Source: Paludisphaera borealis
GTDB lineage: Bacteria; Planctomycetota; Planctomycetia; Isosphaerales; Isosphaeraceae
DNA length: 64,000 bases
Reading direction: 5' to 3'
NCBI RefSeq assembly: GCF_001956985.1
Contig: NZ_CP019082.1
Span: 4,402,001 to 4,466,000, forward strand
Shown here: positions 26,912-36,080 of the stretch, in pieces
Layout of the letters: each line of letters begins with the position of its first letter
Numbering within the stretch: the first letter of the stretch is position 1
Notes under the pieces: model-generated
Databases searched by the model: none
What the model saw: the letters and a program-made list of their open reading frames with translations, nothing else
Told to the model about the DNA's origin: nothing
Program-made: the position numbers and the translations under genes

Positions 26912-27709
26912 ATGCGGAAGCCGACCGACAGCGTCCCCTCCCCATCCCCCGAGGACGCGGATCGTGCGAATCAGGCGAAAACGGCCGGAAACGACGGTTC
27001 ATTGATCGGGGGCCCCGTGAACCCGCCTGACCGAAACCGAGACCGACTTAAGGTTGGACCGACGACGGTGACCCCCTCCTTGGATACCACGGCCGTTACG
27101 GCGACTTCGGGCTCCGAGGACGAGGCCAGTCTCAACGACGCCTGGCTGGTCGAGCGGGCGCGGCATGGTGATCATGCCGCATTCGCCGTGCTCGTCAGAC
27201 GTTACGAACGCAAGCTGATCCGCGTGCTGGCTCGACTGGTGCGCGATCCCGAACACGCTCGCGACCTGGCTCAAGAGACGTTCTGGCGGGTTTACAGCCG
27301 CCTCGACCGTTTCGATTCAGGCCGGCGGTTCGGCCCCTGGCTGTTCCGGGTGGGCGTCAACCTCGGGCTCGACCAGCTTCGGCGCAACAAGAGCGAGCCC
27401 CCGCCGCCGGCCTCGATCGACCGCAGTTACGACGATGGGCGAGCCCCGTTCGACCCACCCGATCCGGACCCGAGAATTCAGGCGGAGCTGGCCCAGGAGG
27501 TTCAGTTCATCCTCGCACAGATGCCCGTTTCGTACCGTACGATCCTCGTCCTCCGCGATTTAGAAGGATTCTCGTCGTCGGAGGTTGCGGCGATCGTGGG
27601 CCGTCGAGAGGCGACGGTGCGATGGCGTCTTTCCAAGGCACGCGAAAAATTCCGCTTAATCTGGGAGCGCCGCCAGGATGCGGCGCAGGAGGCAGCCACG
27701 GACGGCTGA
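26912..27709 (+). CDS. ECF-type RNA polymerase sigma factor
   Basis: 265 residues, longer than usual because of a disordered 75-residue N-terminal tail. Sigma region 2 is at about 85-150 (VRRYERKLIRVLARLVRDPE, then HARDLAQETFWRVYSRL and GPWLFRVGVNLGLDQLRR). Region 4 is at about 195-245 (QMPVSYRTILVLRDLEGFSS, then REATVRWRLSKAREK). The ATG at 26912 is preceded by GGGGAGGTAACGCG, an excellent ribosome site; an earlier in-frame start lacks one. The next gene, 8 bp downstream, encodes a zinc-finger anti-sigma factor, so this sigma is probably held inactive at the membrane until a signal arrives. Confidence 0.93.
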   Translation: MRKPTDSVPSPSPEDADRANQAKTAGNDGSLIGGPVNPPDRNRDRLKVGPTTVTPSLDTTAVTATSGSEDEASLNDAWLVERARHGDHAAFAVLVRRYERKLIRVLARLVRDPEHARDLAQETFWRVYSRLDRFDSGRRFGPWLFRVGVNLGLDQLRRNKSEPPPPASIDRSYDDGRAPFDPPDPDPRIQAELAQEVQFILAQMPVSYRTILVLRDLEGFSSSEVAAIVGRREATVRWRLSKAREKFRLIWERRQDAAQEAATDG

Positions 27710-27717
27710 CGACCCTT

Positions 27718-28626
27718 ATGAAAACAAAACCAGACCAAACAGCGTGCGCCTGGACGCGACGTCGGCTCCCCCTCTTCGTGGGAATGGCCGCCGACGCCGG
27801 ATCGACGACCGAGCGGGACGGCGATCTGAGCCGCGACGATCGGCTGTCGATCGAGGACCATCTCGACGTCTGCGGCGATTGCCGGCGGCGGCGGTCGGCC
27901 CTCGTCCGGTCGATGTCCCTCCTGTCGGCGGCGGCGGCCGAGTCGCCCGTCGAGCCCCACGCCCCGTCGCTCTGGCAAGGGGTCGCGGCCCGGATCGAGG
28001 CGGCCGAGGCGTCGCAACCGTCGATCTGGTCGCGGGTCTCTCGGGCGCTCTTGCCCGCCTCGGCTCGTACCGTCGCCGACCGCGCGACCGGCCGGCTCGA
28101 CCGCATCCGGGGCGGCCTGCCGCTCCAGCTCGCCTGGATGCGCGACTCGATCGGCCACGACCTGCCCGACCGCCTCCGAACCGCCCTCGACCGCGACGCG
28201 CGGTCGTCGGTCCGCCTCGGCGACCGGATTTTCGGGTCGCTGACCTCCCCCGCCGGCCTGGGCGCGGTCGCCGCTGCGACGGTCTTCGTCGTCGCCGCCT
28301 CGCTCGTGCACCGATCGGCGACCGAAGCCGAGGCGCGGATCGCCGCCGAATCGAGGCCGATCCCGATCGAGCTTCAGGCGGTCCCCCTGGTCATCGCGCC
28401 GGCGCGGGCCGAAGCCTCCTCGGCCGACGAGTCGCGGTCGCAGGAGTCCGAGTCGTCGACCGAACCCGAGGCCCTGGCCCAGGTTTCGACTCCGTCCTCC
28501 CCCGCCTCGGGCTCGGTCCCGGCGAGCAACGCCAGCAAGCCGGCGGCCGTCCGCCGCTACGACCACGATCTTGAATACGGCATCCCCATGCCTCCCGACG
28601 CTCGGATCGCCAAGCCCGCCTACTGA
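27718..28626 (+). CDS. Membrane-anchored zinc-finger anti-sigma factor
   Basis: 302 residues. The N-terminal ZAS-type motif HxxxCxxC is seen at H48, C52 and C55 (EDHLDVCGDC), the usual cytoplasmic sigma-binding zinc domain. One membrane segment lies at about 180-198 (GLGAVAAATVFVVAASLVH). The remaining 100 residues, outside the membrane, are rich in Ser, Ala and Glu and look disordered. A basic, Arg-rich linker separates the finger from the membrane. The gene starts 8 bp after the sigma stop, so the two are one operon. Binding and inhibition of the upstream sigma factor is inferred from motif and order. The flexible periplasmic tail would suit signal-triggered proteolysis. Confidence 0.85.
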   Translation: MKTKPDQTACAWTRRRLPLFVGMAADAGSTTERDGDLSRDDRLSIEDHLDVCGDCRRRRSALVRSMSLLSAAAAESPVEPHAPSLWQGVAARIEAAEASQPSIWSRVSRALLPASARTVADRATGRLDRIRGGLPLQLAWMRDSIGHDLPDRLRTALDRDARSSVRLGDRIFGSLTSPAGLGAVAAATVFVVAASLVHRSATEAEARIAAESRPIPIELQAVPLVIAPARAEASSADESRSQESESSTEPEALAQVSTPSSPASGSVPASNASKPAAVRRYDHDLEYGIPMPPDARIAKPAY

Positions 28627-28645
28627 CAGGACGATCAGGGAGCGG

Positions 28646-28727
28646 AATACGAGCCCGAAGCGCAAGCGAGGGGATCGCTTCGGCGACCCCGAAAATCATC
28701 CCTCGCTTGCGCTTCGGGCTCGTATTC
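28646..28727. repeat. Palindromic intergenic repeat (family 1)
   Basis: Arms at 28646-28673 and 28700-28727 with the sub-variant core CCTCGCTTGCGCTTCGGGCT. It sits between the anti-sigma gene and the HtrA-like gene, followed by the common flank TCGGACCCGG. A hairpin here could weaken read-through within the operon. Confidence 0.87.
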
Positions 28728-28803
28728 GGACCCGGTGGGCGGCCCTCGACCATCACCTTGAAGCCATCTTGAGCTTGAGCCTTGGTTTTTTGAGAGTCCC
28801 CCC

Positions 28804-30384
28804 ATGGCGCCCCGCGAGACCCACGTCCGGAACCGCCTGCTCCTCTGGCTCGCCAGCGGCCTGGGGTTCGCGGTCCTGGCCTGGGCGGTCTCGAACGGCT
28901 CGCTCAACCGGCTGAGTTGGGGACCGTCGGCCCGAGCGCCGGAACCCTCCTTCCCGACGCGGGCGCAGGTGGCGAAGGACGCCAAGGCCGGCCCGTCGCG
29001 AGCCTTCGCCCGCTGGCTGGCGACGTCGGGCGCGATGGGCGTCGACGGCGACGGCGACCTCGATTCCGACCCGAACGCGTTCCCGATCCCGGCCGCCCCC
29101 CCCACGCTCGCGCACCGCGAGCACGAAGAGTCCGACGACGACGAGGTCTTGTTCGCGGCGATGGAGCGGCTCGAACGGCGGATGGCGGCCGGCATGATCC
29201 GCGCCCGCGACTCGGTGGTGACGCTCGAATACAAGGCGGCCGACGGACCCGACGGCACCCGCCGCGTGGCCACGGGGGTCGTCATCAATCCGCAAGGCGA
29301 CGTCCTCTCGGTCCGGATCGATCGGCCCGTCCGGGCCCCGGGCGAGAGCGAGGCCGACGACGAGACGGGCCCGGCGCGGATCACCGCGCGCGACGCCTTC
29401 GGCCGCCAGCACCTGGCGCGCTGGATCGCCGCCGATCCCGACACCGGCCTGACGCTTTTGAGGATCGCCCCGCGCGCCGTCCGGCCGATCCGCCAGGCCG
29501 CCGAAGGCCCGGCGCTCGGCAGCCAGGTGTTTGTGATCGGCAACCCGTTCGGCCTCGGGCACTCGGTCAGCCGGGGCCAGATCGCCGGCCTCGACCGGAC
29601 GCTGGAGCTGCGGTCGCGGCAGATCAACGGCCTGATCCAGGTGCAGACCCCGCTCTTTCCGGGCGACAGCGGCGCGGTGGTGGTGAACTTCCGGGGCCAG
29701 TGGCTGGGCCTGATCCGCAGCGGCCTGGCGATCCCGTCGACGGAGAACGCTCCGACCGGCGAGCGCGGCAACGACCTCGGTTTCGCCGTCCCCGCCGACC
29801 ACGCCTTGTGGATCGCCGCCCAGCTCCGCGACCTCGGCCAGGTCGACCGCGCGTATCTGGGCGTCCGCCTTGAATCGGACTCGGCCCTCGCGACCTCTCC
29901 CGAAGGCGCCGCGCTCCGCGACGTCTTGCCCGACACCCCCGCGGCGCGGGGAGGGCTTCGGATCGGCGACCTGATCGTCTCGTTCGACGACCAGCCGACG
30001 CGCACCGCCCTCGACCTGACCGAGCGGCTCGACCGCACGCCCGCCAGGAAGGCCGTCCGGCTCGAAATCGTTCGGGGAGGCGGGGCCAAGCCCGAGCGCA
30101 AGGTCGTCTGGGTCGAGACGGCCAACCGGCCCGACGTCCCTCGTCCCGCCCCGCCGACCGCCGTCGTCGTCACCCCGACCGCCGCCGCGACCCCCGCCGC
30201 GCCGACTTCGCCCAAACATCTCCGCGCCCCGGTCGGCCCGACCCGCGCCGAGGAGCTTCCGCTCACGCTCCCCCCGGCCGTCGCCGACCGCCTCGACCGC
30301 CTCGAACGCCGGCTCAACCTGCTCGAACATCCCGAGCCGAGCCGTCCCGAGAAGCAGGCGAGCACCGCCCAGATCGCTCCCTGA
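28804..30384 (+). CDS. Membrane-anchored HtrA/DegS-like protein with degenerate catalytic triad
   Basis: 526 residues. One N-terminal membrane segment (about residues 11-31, RLLLWLASGLGFAVLAWAVS), a disordered linker, a trypsin-like domain (about 130-330), one PDZ domain (about 345-435: AYLGVRLESD, TPAARGGLRIGDLIVSFDD) and a Pro/Ala-rich tail. The HtrA fold is clear from VFVIGNPFGLGHSVSRGQIA and the serine loop FPGDSGAVVV (S289 kept). Where HtrA has TNNHVV the sequence is SVRIDR (I172 in place of His), and where it has TDLALL it is TGLTLL (G215 in place of Asp). Proteolysis by the usual mechanism is therefore unlikely. It follows the sigma/anti-sigma pair by 177 bp and may bind periplasmic peptides or the anti-sigma tail. 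That role is inference. Confidence 0.85.
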   Translation: MAPRETHVRNRLLLWLASGLGFAVLAWAVSNGSLNRLSWGPSARAPEPSFPTRAQVAKDAKAGPSRAFARWLATSGAMGVDGDGDLDSDPNAFPIPAAPPTLAHREHEESDDDEVLFAAMERLERRMAAGMIRARDSVVTLEYKAADGPDGTRRVATGVVINPQGDVLSVRIDRPVRAPGESEADDETGPARITARDAFGRQHLARWIAADPDTGLTLLRIAPRAVRPIRQAAEGPALGSQVFVIGNPFGLGHSVSRGQIAGLDRTLELRSRQINGLIQVQTPLFPGDSGAVVVNFRGQWLGLIRSGLAIPSTENAPTGERGNDLGFAVPADHALWIAAQLRDLGQVDRAYLGVRLESDSALATSPEGAALRDVLPDTPAARGGLRIGDLIVSFDDQPTRTALDLTERLDRTPARKAVRLEIVRGGGAKPERKVVWVETANRPDVPRPAPPTAVVVTPTAAATPAAPTSPKHLRAPVGPTRAEELPLTLPPAVADRLDRLERRLNLLEHPEPSRPEKQASTAQIAP

Positions 30385-30405
30385 CGTGGGCCGACCGAGC
30401 GCTCA

Positions 30406-30474
30406 GTAGGGGCCGCCCCTTGTGGGCGCCCAATCCACCTCGGCAGCCACGAGCACTCACAAGGGGCGCCCCTA
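30406..30474. repeat. Inverted repeat (family 2), GC-rich hairpin
   Basis: Left arm 30406-30431 and right arm 30454-30474, sharing CCGCCCCTTGTGGGCGCC with the copy at 12.1 kb, including the self-complementary left arm. It lies between the HtrA-like gene and the flippase gene. Confidence 0.83.
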
Positions 30475-30603
30475 CGAGCGCCCGGTCGGCGCAGGGGCCG
30501 AATTGGGGTTCCGGCCTTCCCACGTGGCCGGTAAGATACGGGCCTAGCACCATTTTCGCGGAGCGCAACTGGAGTGTCCCCGCCGCCGTCGAGGAAGGAT
30601 CCT

Positions 30604-32190
30604 GTGAGTACGGCTACCACCGCCATACCCGCCGCCCGGGCGCTGCCGCCCGTATTGGGGCGTTTGCTCAGCGGAACCTTCTGGCTGGCGCTGCGCGTCC
30701 CGCTTCAGGTCGTCTTCTCGCTGTGGACGACCCGGTTGATCCTGGACACGATCCACGCCGACGCGATGGGGGCGTACGGGTTCGCCACGGGGTTCGGCTT
30801 CTTCCAGATGCTGTTCGAATTCGGGGTCAGCTCGGCGCTCCAGCGGCAGATTTCCGATTCGTGGACGCGGGGCGATCGCGAGGGGGTCGACCGGGCCGTG
30901 GCCTGCGGCCTGAATTTCTACACCGCGATGGCCTTCGTACAGATGGTGGCGCTCCTGGGGCTCGCTTACTGGGCGTTGCCACACACGGGGTTCCAGGGCG
31001 AGTCATACAATCTGATCGTCAAGCTGCTCTGGCTCCAGATCGTGACGGCGCCGTGCTACGGGTTCTCGGTGGTGGTGTCGAGCGTGCTGCAAGCGGCGCG
31101 ACGATACGACTTCATCCCCCGGCTCGAGCTGGCGATCACGATCCTCCGCAACCTGGTCCTGATCGCCGGGCTCAAGAGCGGCGTCGACTTCTTCTACCTG
31201 GTCGTGGCCCAGACGGCGATCCAGGTGTTCTTGTCGCTGGGGCCGGCAGTCTGGGTGATGATCCACGACCTCGGCCAGAAACCTCGGTTTCGCGGCGCCC
31301 GCTGGGCCGACTACAAGATCCTCGGCCACATCAGCTTCTACATGGCGCTCATCCAGATCAGCGTGGTGCTGGGCGACAAGGTCGACACGACGATTCTCGG
31401 GTTCGCGATCCACGAGCCCGGTCCGGCGAACGCCATGTACAGCGTGGTGAGCAAGCCATTCTTGCAGCTTCGCCAGACCGGCTGGATGCTCGCCTACATG
31501 GTCATGCCGGCCGTCGCCAGCCTGGCCGCGGCGCGCGACAGCCTCGGGCTGGAGCGGATCAAGTACGACGGCACCCGGATGCACCTGACCGCCGTCCTGC
31601 CGATCGGCCTGCTCGGCTGGATCTACGCCGGGCCGTTCCTGACCCTCTGGATCGGCCAGGGCCTGGACTGCGACCCCGAGAAGATCGCCCCGCTGATGCG
31701 GCTGTTTTTGACCGCCGCGATCCCGTTGATCCTCTCGGTCCCCGTGCAGATGGCCATCGGCGTCAACAAGATCGAGGTCATCGCCCTGTCGGCCCTGGGC
31801 GGGGCGCTGATCAACGTGCCGATCAGCTACTATTTGACCACGCGACTGGGCGTCGCCGGCGTGATCTGGGGCACCGTGCTGACCACGTTCGTCTCAAACT
31901 TGATCGTGCCCGGAGTGTACGTCTTCCGCGTCCTGGAGATCGACCCGCGCACCTTCCTGAAGCGGACGCTGAGCGCTCCCCTGACCGGCGCGGTCGCCTT
32001 GATCGCGGCGACCTGGCTGGTCCGCCAGGCGATGCCGATCACCTACCCGGGCGAATCGCTGCGGACCCGCGCCGTGCCGCTGTTGATCCACCTGACGCTC
32101 GGCACCGTCGCGTTCATCGGCGGCTATCTGCTCGTCCCCACCGGCCGCGGCGACCTCGCCAGCGTCTGGGCCAAGCTCCGACGCCGCTGA
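30604..32190 (+). CDS. Polysaccharide/lipid flippase-like membrane protein (Wzx/MATE-type)
   Basis: 528 residues with about 12-14 hydrophobic segments. It opens LSGTFWLALRVPLQVVFSLW and includes FGFFQMLFEFGVSSALQRQI, a pattern typical of Wzx O-antigen or polysaccharide flippases of the MOP superfamily. Later segments such as LTAAIPLILSVPVQMAIGVN and NVPISYYLTTRLGVAGVIWG fit the second bundle. It should move lipid-linked oligosaccharides across the inner membrane. No glycosyltransferase genes flank it, so its polymer is unknown. The start is a GTG at 30604 preceded by GAGGAAGGATCCT; a GTG 30 bases upstream lacks such a site. Confidence 0.9.
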   Translation: MSTATTAIPAARALPPVLGRLLSGTFWLALRVPLQVVFSLWTTRLILDTIHADAMGAYGFATGFGFFQMLFEFGVSSALQRQISDSWTRGDREGVDRAVACGLNFYTAMAFVQMVALLGLAYWALPHTGFQGESYNLIVKLLWLQIVTAPCYGFSVVVSSVLQAARRYDFIPRLELAITILRNLVLIAGLKSGVDFFYLVVAQTAIQVFLSLGPAVWVMIHDLGQKPRFRGARWADYKILGHISFYMALIQISVVLGDKVDTTILGFAIHEPGPANAMYSVVSKPFLQLRQTGWMLAYMVMPAVASLAAARDSLGLERIKYDGTRMHLTAVLPIGLLGWIYAGPFLTLWIGQGLDCDPEKIAPLMRLFLTAAIPLILSVPVQMAIGVNKIEVIALSALGGALINVPISYYLTTRLGVAGVIWGTVLTTFVSNLIVPGVYVFRVLEIDPRTFLKRTLSAPLTGAVALIAATWLVRQAMPITYPGESLRTRAVPLLIHLTLGTVAFIGGYLLVPTGRGDLASVWAKLRRR

Positions 32191-32298
32191 TTCAGCCTCG
32201 CCCCGCATCTTTTCCGGGGGCGAGCCGGGTCGTAGAATGGCGTCGACGGTTGCGAACCGACCTCACTCCTCGACCAGGCCCCGCGGGATTTTCGACTC

Positions 32299-33201
32299 AT
32301 GAGCGACGCCGCTTCGACTCCGACCTCGTCCGCGCCGACTTCTTCGCCCCTTTGCCCGCACATCCTCGACGCCACGTCCGAATCGTTCACGGTCGACGTG
32401 ATCGAGCGGTCGCGGACCGCGCCGGTCGTCATCGATTTCTGGGCGCCGTGGTGCGGCCCTTGCAAGATGTTGGGGCCGGTGCTGGAGAAGCTGGCGCGCG
32501 AGTACGACGGCAAGTTCACGCTGGTGAAGATCGACGTCGACCAGGCGAGCGACATTGCGGGGAGCTTCGGCGTGCGGTCGATCCCGGCCGTCTTCGGCGT
32601 CCGCGACGGCCAGGTGTTCGACGCCTTCACCGGGGTCCTGCCCGAAAACTCGATCCGTCAGTGGATCGACCGCCTGCTGCCGAGCCCCGCCGAGACCCTG
32701 ATCAAACAGGCCCAGGCGCTTGAGGCGACCGATCCGCAGACCGCCGAGGCGAAGTACGCCGAGGCCCTGGCGATCATCCCCGACCTCCCCGAAGCGCAGC
32801 TCGGCCTGGCCCGGCTGGCGCTCGCCGCCGGCCGCACCGAAGAGGCCGCCGGCGTGATCTTCGCGCTCGAGCGCCGGGGGTTCCTGGAGCCCGAGGGCGA
32901 GAAGCTCAAGGCCGAGCTGATCCTGCGGACGCAAGCCGCGAACTCCGGCGGCGTCGACGCCGCCCGCGCCGCCCTCGCCGCCGAGCCGAAAGATCTGGCC
33001 CGCAAGTTCGCCCTGGCCGAAGCCCTCGCCGCCTCCGGCGGCTACGAAGAAGCCCTTTCAATCTGCCTCGACCTCGTCGAGCGCGACCGCAAGGGGGTCG
33101 GCGAGAAAGCCCGCCAGACCATGCTCGCCGTCTTCCAGCTCCTCCCCTCCGACTCGCCTCTCGTCACCGAATTCCGCCGCCAACTGTCCCTGGCGCTCTA
33201 G
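32299..33201 (+). CDS. Thioredoxin-TPR protein (CnoX/YbbN-like)
   Basis: 300 residues. A thioredoxin domain (about 25-130) carries the active site FWAPWCGPCKML, with both Cys, and the cis-Pro in VRSIPAVFGV. A C-terminal helical domain with TPR-like repeats (about 135-300: PEAQLGLARLALAAGRTEEA, LARKFALAEALAASGGYEEA) follows. This layout defines CnoX (YbbN), a holdase that delivers clients to the GroEL chaperonin, although E. coli YbbN has lost the second Cys of the CxxC. Here the dithiol is intact, so reductase activity is possible. No signal peptide is seen. It precedes the hydrogenase operon by 180 bp, apparently by chance. Confidence 0.9.
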   Translation: MSDAASTPTSSAPTSSPLCPHILDATSESFTVDVIERSRTAPVVIDFWAPWCGPCKMLGPVLEKLAREYDGKFTLVKIDVDQASDIAGSFGVRSIPAVFGVRDGQVFDAFTGVLPENSIRQWIDRLLPSPAETLIKQAQALEATDPQTAEAKYAEALAIIPDLPEAQLGLARLALAAGRTEEAAGVIFALERRGFLEPEGEKLKAELILRTQAANSGGVDAARAALAAEPKDLARKFALAEALAASGGYEEALSICLDLVERDRKGVGEKARQTMLAVFQLLPSDSPLVTEFRRQLSLAL

Positions 33202-33380
33202 TTCGTGCTATTAATATCAAATAGAAGAAGAGAGACTGCGACTGGTCGCTTGACGAACCTGCCAGGTCTTGACGAGTCGGCTTGTCAATCGATCAAGCCC
33301 CATCGACTCATGTCAGGTTTCTAGTGCGTTCGGCTCCTTACATGCGGCAGGCGGGGGGCTGACCGATGGGGAGGTCGCTC

Positions 33381-34097
33381 ATGACGATCGTCACCCTCCA
33401 GATCGACGGCAAGATCGTCGGGGCGCGCGAGGGCGACACCGTCCTCCACGCGGCTCGCTCGGCCGGCGTCGACATTCCAGCTCTCTGCCACCTCGAGGGC
33501 CTGACCGACGTCGGCTCCTGCCGGCTCTGCCTGGTCGAGGTCGGCGACGGCAAGCCCATGACGCCCGCATGTGTGACCGCGGTCGCCGAGGGATTGGACG
33601 TCCGGACCGACACGGAGAGATTGCGATTCCATCGGCGCACGGTCGTGGAACTGATGTTCGCCGCGGGCAACCACGCCTGCGCCGTGTGCGTCGCCAACGG
33701 TGATTGCGAGTTGCAGGACGCGGCCGTCGCCGTCGGCATGGATCACGTCGGGTTCGAGTATCAGCACAAGCCGCTGACGGTAGACGTCAGCCACGAGCTG
33801 TTCGGCGTCGACCACAACCGCTGTATCCTCTGCACCCGTTGCGTGCGGGTCTGCGATGAGATCGAGGGGGCGCGCACCTGGGGCGTTTCGGGCCGCGGCG
33901 CGGACGCCAGGGTGGCGACCGACCTGGACCAGCCCTGGGGCGACTCGCCGACCTGCACATCATGCGGCAAGTGCGTGATGGCCTGCCCGACCGGCGCCCT
34001 CTTCCATCGCGGAGACACCGTCTCGGGAATCGACCACCGTCGCGACCGGCTCGCTTCTTTGATCGCAGCGCGGGAGCACAAGCCATGGCCCGTTTGA
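33381..34097 (+). CDS. hoxU: HoxU-like iron-sulfur subunit of NAD-linked [NiFe] hydrogenase
   Basis: 238 residues. All cluster ligands are visible in order: [2Fe-2S] C36, C47, C50 and C64 (LCHLEGLTDVGSCRLC); a His/Cys [4Fe-4S] site H98, C100, C103 and C109 (GNHACAVCVANGDCELQ, the HxC spacing typical of HoxU); then two [4Fe-4S] sites C148/151/154/158 (CILCTRCVRVC) and C192/195/198/202 (CTSCGKCVMAC). In known HoxEFUYH enzymes it wires electrons from the hydrogenase module to the HoxF diaphorase. Here no hoxF or hoxE lies in the window, so its partner is unclear. Start chosen for GGGGAGGTCGCTC upstream. Its end overlaps hoxY by 13 bases. Confidence 0.92.
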   Translation: MTIVTLQIDGKIVGAREGDTVLHAARSAGVDIPALCHLEGLTDVGSCRLCLVEVGDGKPMTPACVTAVAEGLDVRTDTERLRFHRRTVVELMFAAGNHACAVCVANGDCELQDAAVAVGMDHVGFEYQHKPLTVDVSHELFGVDHNRCILCTRCVRVCDEIEGARTWGVSGRGADARVATDLDQPWGDSPTCTSCGKCVMACPTGALFHRGDTVSGIDHRRDRLASLIAAREHKPWPV

Positions 34098-34618
34098 GGC
34101 TCGCCACCGCCTGGCTCGGGGGATGCTCGGGTTGCCATATGTCGTTCTTGGACATGGACGAGTTCCTGATCGACCTGGCCGGTACGGTCGACGTCGTCTT
34201 CTCGCCGTTCGTCGACGTCAAGGAGTACCCCGAGGGAGTCGACGTGGCGCTGGTGGAAGGGGCCGTCTGCAACGAAGACCACCTGAGGCTGCTGCCGTTG
34301 CTGCGCGCCAGGACCAGGACGGTCGTCTCGTTCGGCGATTGCGCCGTGACGGGCAACGTCACGGCCCTGCGCAACCCGTTCGGCGGCGCCGAGAGCATCC
34401 TCGATCAGGTCTATCTTGGAAGCGGCGGCCGGGTCCCTTGCGAGCCGGGGATCGTGCCGGCGTTGCTTGACAAGGTCGTCCCCGTCCACGCGGTCATCCC
34501 GGTGGAGCTCTACCTGCCCGGCTGCCCCCCGTCCGCCCCCCGTATTCGCGCCGTGCTGGAAGCCTTGATCGAGGGCAGGACGCCGCGTCTGGAGGGCGAG
34601 GACATCCGATTCGGATGA
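34085..34618 (+). CDS. hoxY: HoxY-like small subunit of [NiFe] hydrogenase
   Basis: 177 residues, the usual size of HoxY. The proximal [4Fe-4S] ligands are in [12 protein letters not shown] (C14, C17), [18 protein letters not shown] and [11 protein letters not shown]. It transfers electrons between the NiFe site of HoxH and the HoxU clusters. There is no Tat signal, so the enzyme is cytoplasmic, as expected for group 3 hydrogenases. It starts inside the end of hoxU, which implies translational coupling, and the next gene begins 33 bp on. All ligands I expect are present. Confidence 0.94.
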   Translation: MARLRLATAWLGGCSGCHMSFLDMDEFLIDLAGTVDVVFSPFVDVKEYPEGVDVALVEGAVCNEDHLRLLPLLRARTRTVVSFGDCAVTGNVTALRNPFGGAESILDQVYLGSGGRVPCEPGIVPALLDKVVPVHAVIPVELYLPGCPPSAPRIRAVLEALIEGRTPRLEGEDIRFG

Positions 34619-34651
34619 AAGCGACCGTTCACGATTCGAGGAGCGCGTCTC

Positions 34652-36076
34652 ATGGGCCAGCGGATCGTCATCGACCCGGTCACTCGGATCGAGGGGCACG
34701 CCAAGATCACGGTGCTTCTCGACGACGACGGGCGGGTGTCCGACGCCCGGTTCCACGTCACAGACTTCCGGGGGTTCGAGAAGTTCTGCGAGGGGCGTCC
34801 GTTTTGGGAGATGCCGGGGATCACCGCGCGGGTCTGCGGGATCTGCCCGGTCAGCCACCTGCTGGCGTCGTCCAAGGCCGGCGACGCGATCCTGGCCGTC
34901 TCGATCCCGCCGGCGGCCGTGAAGTTGCGGCGGTTGATGAACCTCGCCCAGATCGTCCAGTCGCATGCGCTGAGCGTCTTTCATCTGAGCGGCCCCGACT
35001 TGCTCCTCGGGATGGACTCCGACCCGGCTCAGCGGAACGTCTTCGGCCTGATCGCGAAACACCCGGAGGTCGCCCGCGCGGGCATCCGGCTGCGGCAGTT
35101 CGGCCAGGAGATCATCGAGGCCCTCGGCGGCCGCAAGATTCACCCGGCCTGGTCCGTCCCCGGCGGGGTCCGCGCGGCGCTCACGGTCGACGGCCGCGAG
35201 GCGATCCGCGGACGGCTCGCCGAGGCGAAGCAGACCGCCCTGATGGCGCTCGGGCTGATCAAAGGATTGCTCGACGGCTTCCGCGAGGAAGTCGCGAGCT
35301 TCGGCGATTTCCCCAGCCTGTTCCTGGCCATGGTCGGCCCTGATGGGGTCTGGGAACACCACGACGGCCGGCTACGGGTGACCGACTCGACGGGCCGAAT
35401 CGTGGCCGACGACCTCGACCCTGCCGACTACCGAGATTTCCTCGGCGAGTCGGTCGAGCCTGACTCGTACCTGAAATCACCGTACTACGCTCCGATGGGC
35501 TGCCCCGACGGGATCTATCGAGTCGGCCCGCTTGCGCGATTGAACGTGTGCTCCAGGGCGGGCTCGCCGCTCGCCGATGTCGAGCTTGAAGAATACCGCC
35601 AGCGGGGCGGTCGCACGGTCACCGCGTCGTTCTACTATCATTACGCCCGCCTGGTCGAGATCCTGACCGCCGTCGAGCACGTCGAGCGACTCCTCGACGA
35701 CCCCGATCTTCTCTCCGATCAGATCCGCGCCCACGGCGGCGTCAACCGCATGGAGGGCGTGGGGGCCAGCGAGGCGCCCCGGGGCACGTTGTTCCACCAC
35801 TACCGGGTGGACGAGAACGGGCTGCTCACGTGGGTCAACCTCATCATCGCCACGGGCCACAACAACCTCGCGATGAACAAGTCCTTGGCCCAGATCGCCC
35901 GCCATTTCATCAAGGGCTCGCCGATCCCCGAGGGGGTGCTGAATCGTCTGGAGGCGGGGATCAGGGCGTTCGACCCCTGCCTGAGCTGCTCGACTCACGC
36001 CTTCGGCCTGATGCCGCTCCACGTCCAAGTCGTGGGCCCCGACGGGGCTGTCCGGGACGAGATCTGGAGGCACTGA
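34652..36076 (+). CDS. hoxH: HoxH-like catalytic large subunit of [NiFe] hydrogenase
   Basis: 474 residues. The L1 motif [10 protein letters not shown] gives nickel ligands C62 and C65, and the L2 motif DPCLSCSTH gives C443 and C446. After H449 a 25-residue tail ([20 protein letters not shown] and five more) is expected to be removed by the maturation protease once the NiFe(CN)2CO centre is built. The sequence fits the group 3d type. It should oxidise H2 or evolve it reversibly in the cytoplasm. The hyp genes needed for the metal centre are not in the window. The ribosome site before the ATG is GAGGAGCGCGTCTC. Confidence 0.95.
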   Translation: MGQRIVIDPVTRIEGHAKITVLLDDDGRVSDARFHVTDFRGFEKFCEGRPFWEMPGITARVCGICPVSHLLASSKAGDAILAVSIPPAAVKLRRLMNLAQIVQSHALSVFHLSGPDLLLGMDSDPAQRNVFGLIAKHPEVARAGIRLRQFGQEIIEALGGRKIHPAWSVPGGVRAALTVDGREAIRGRLAEAKQTALMALGLIKGLLDGFREEVASFGDFPSLFLAMVGPDGVWEHHDGRLRVTDSTGRIVADDLDPADYRDFLGESVEPDSYLKSPYYAPMGCPDGIYRVGPLARLNVCSRAGSPLADVELEEYRQRGGRTVTASFYYHYARLVEILTAVEHVERLLDDPDLLSDQIRAHGGVNRMEGVGASEAPRGTLFHHYRVDENGLLTWVNLIIATGHNNLAMNKSLAQIARHFIKGSPIPEGVLNRLEAGIRAFDPCLSCSTHAFGLMPLHVQVVGPDGAVRDEIWRH

Positions 36077-36080
36077 TCTG

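Noticed and set aside
33202-33380. A hidden hoxF or hoxE remnant before hoxU
   Set aside because: The space is only about 180 bp, with no frame showing NADH- or flavin-binding motifs.
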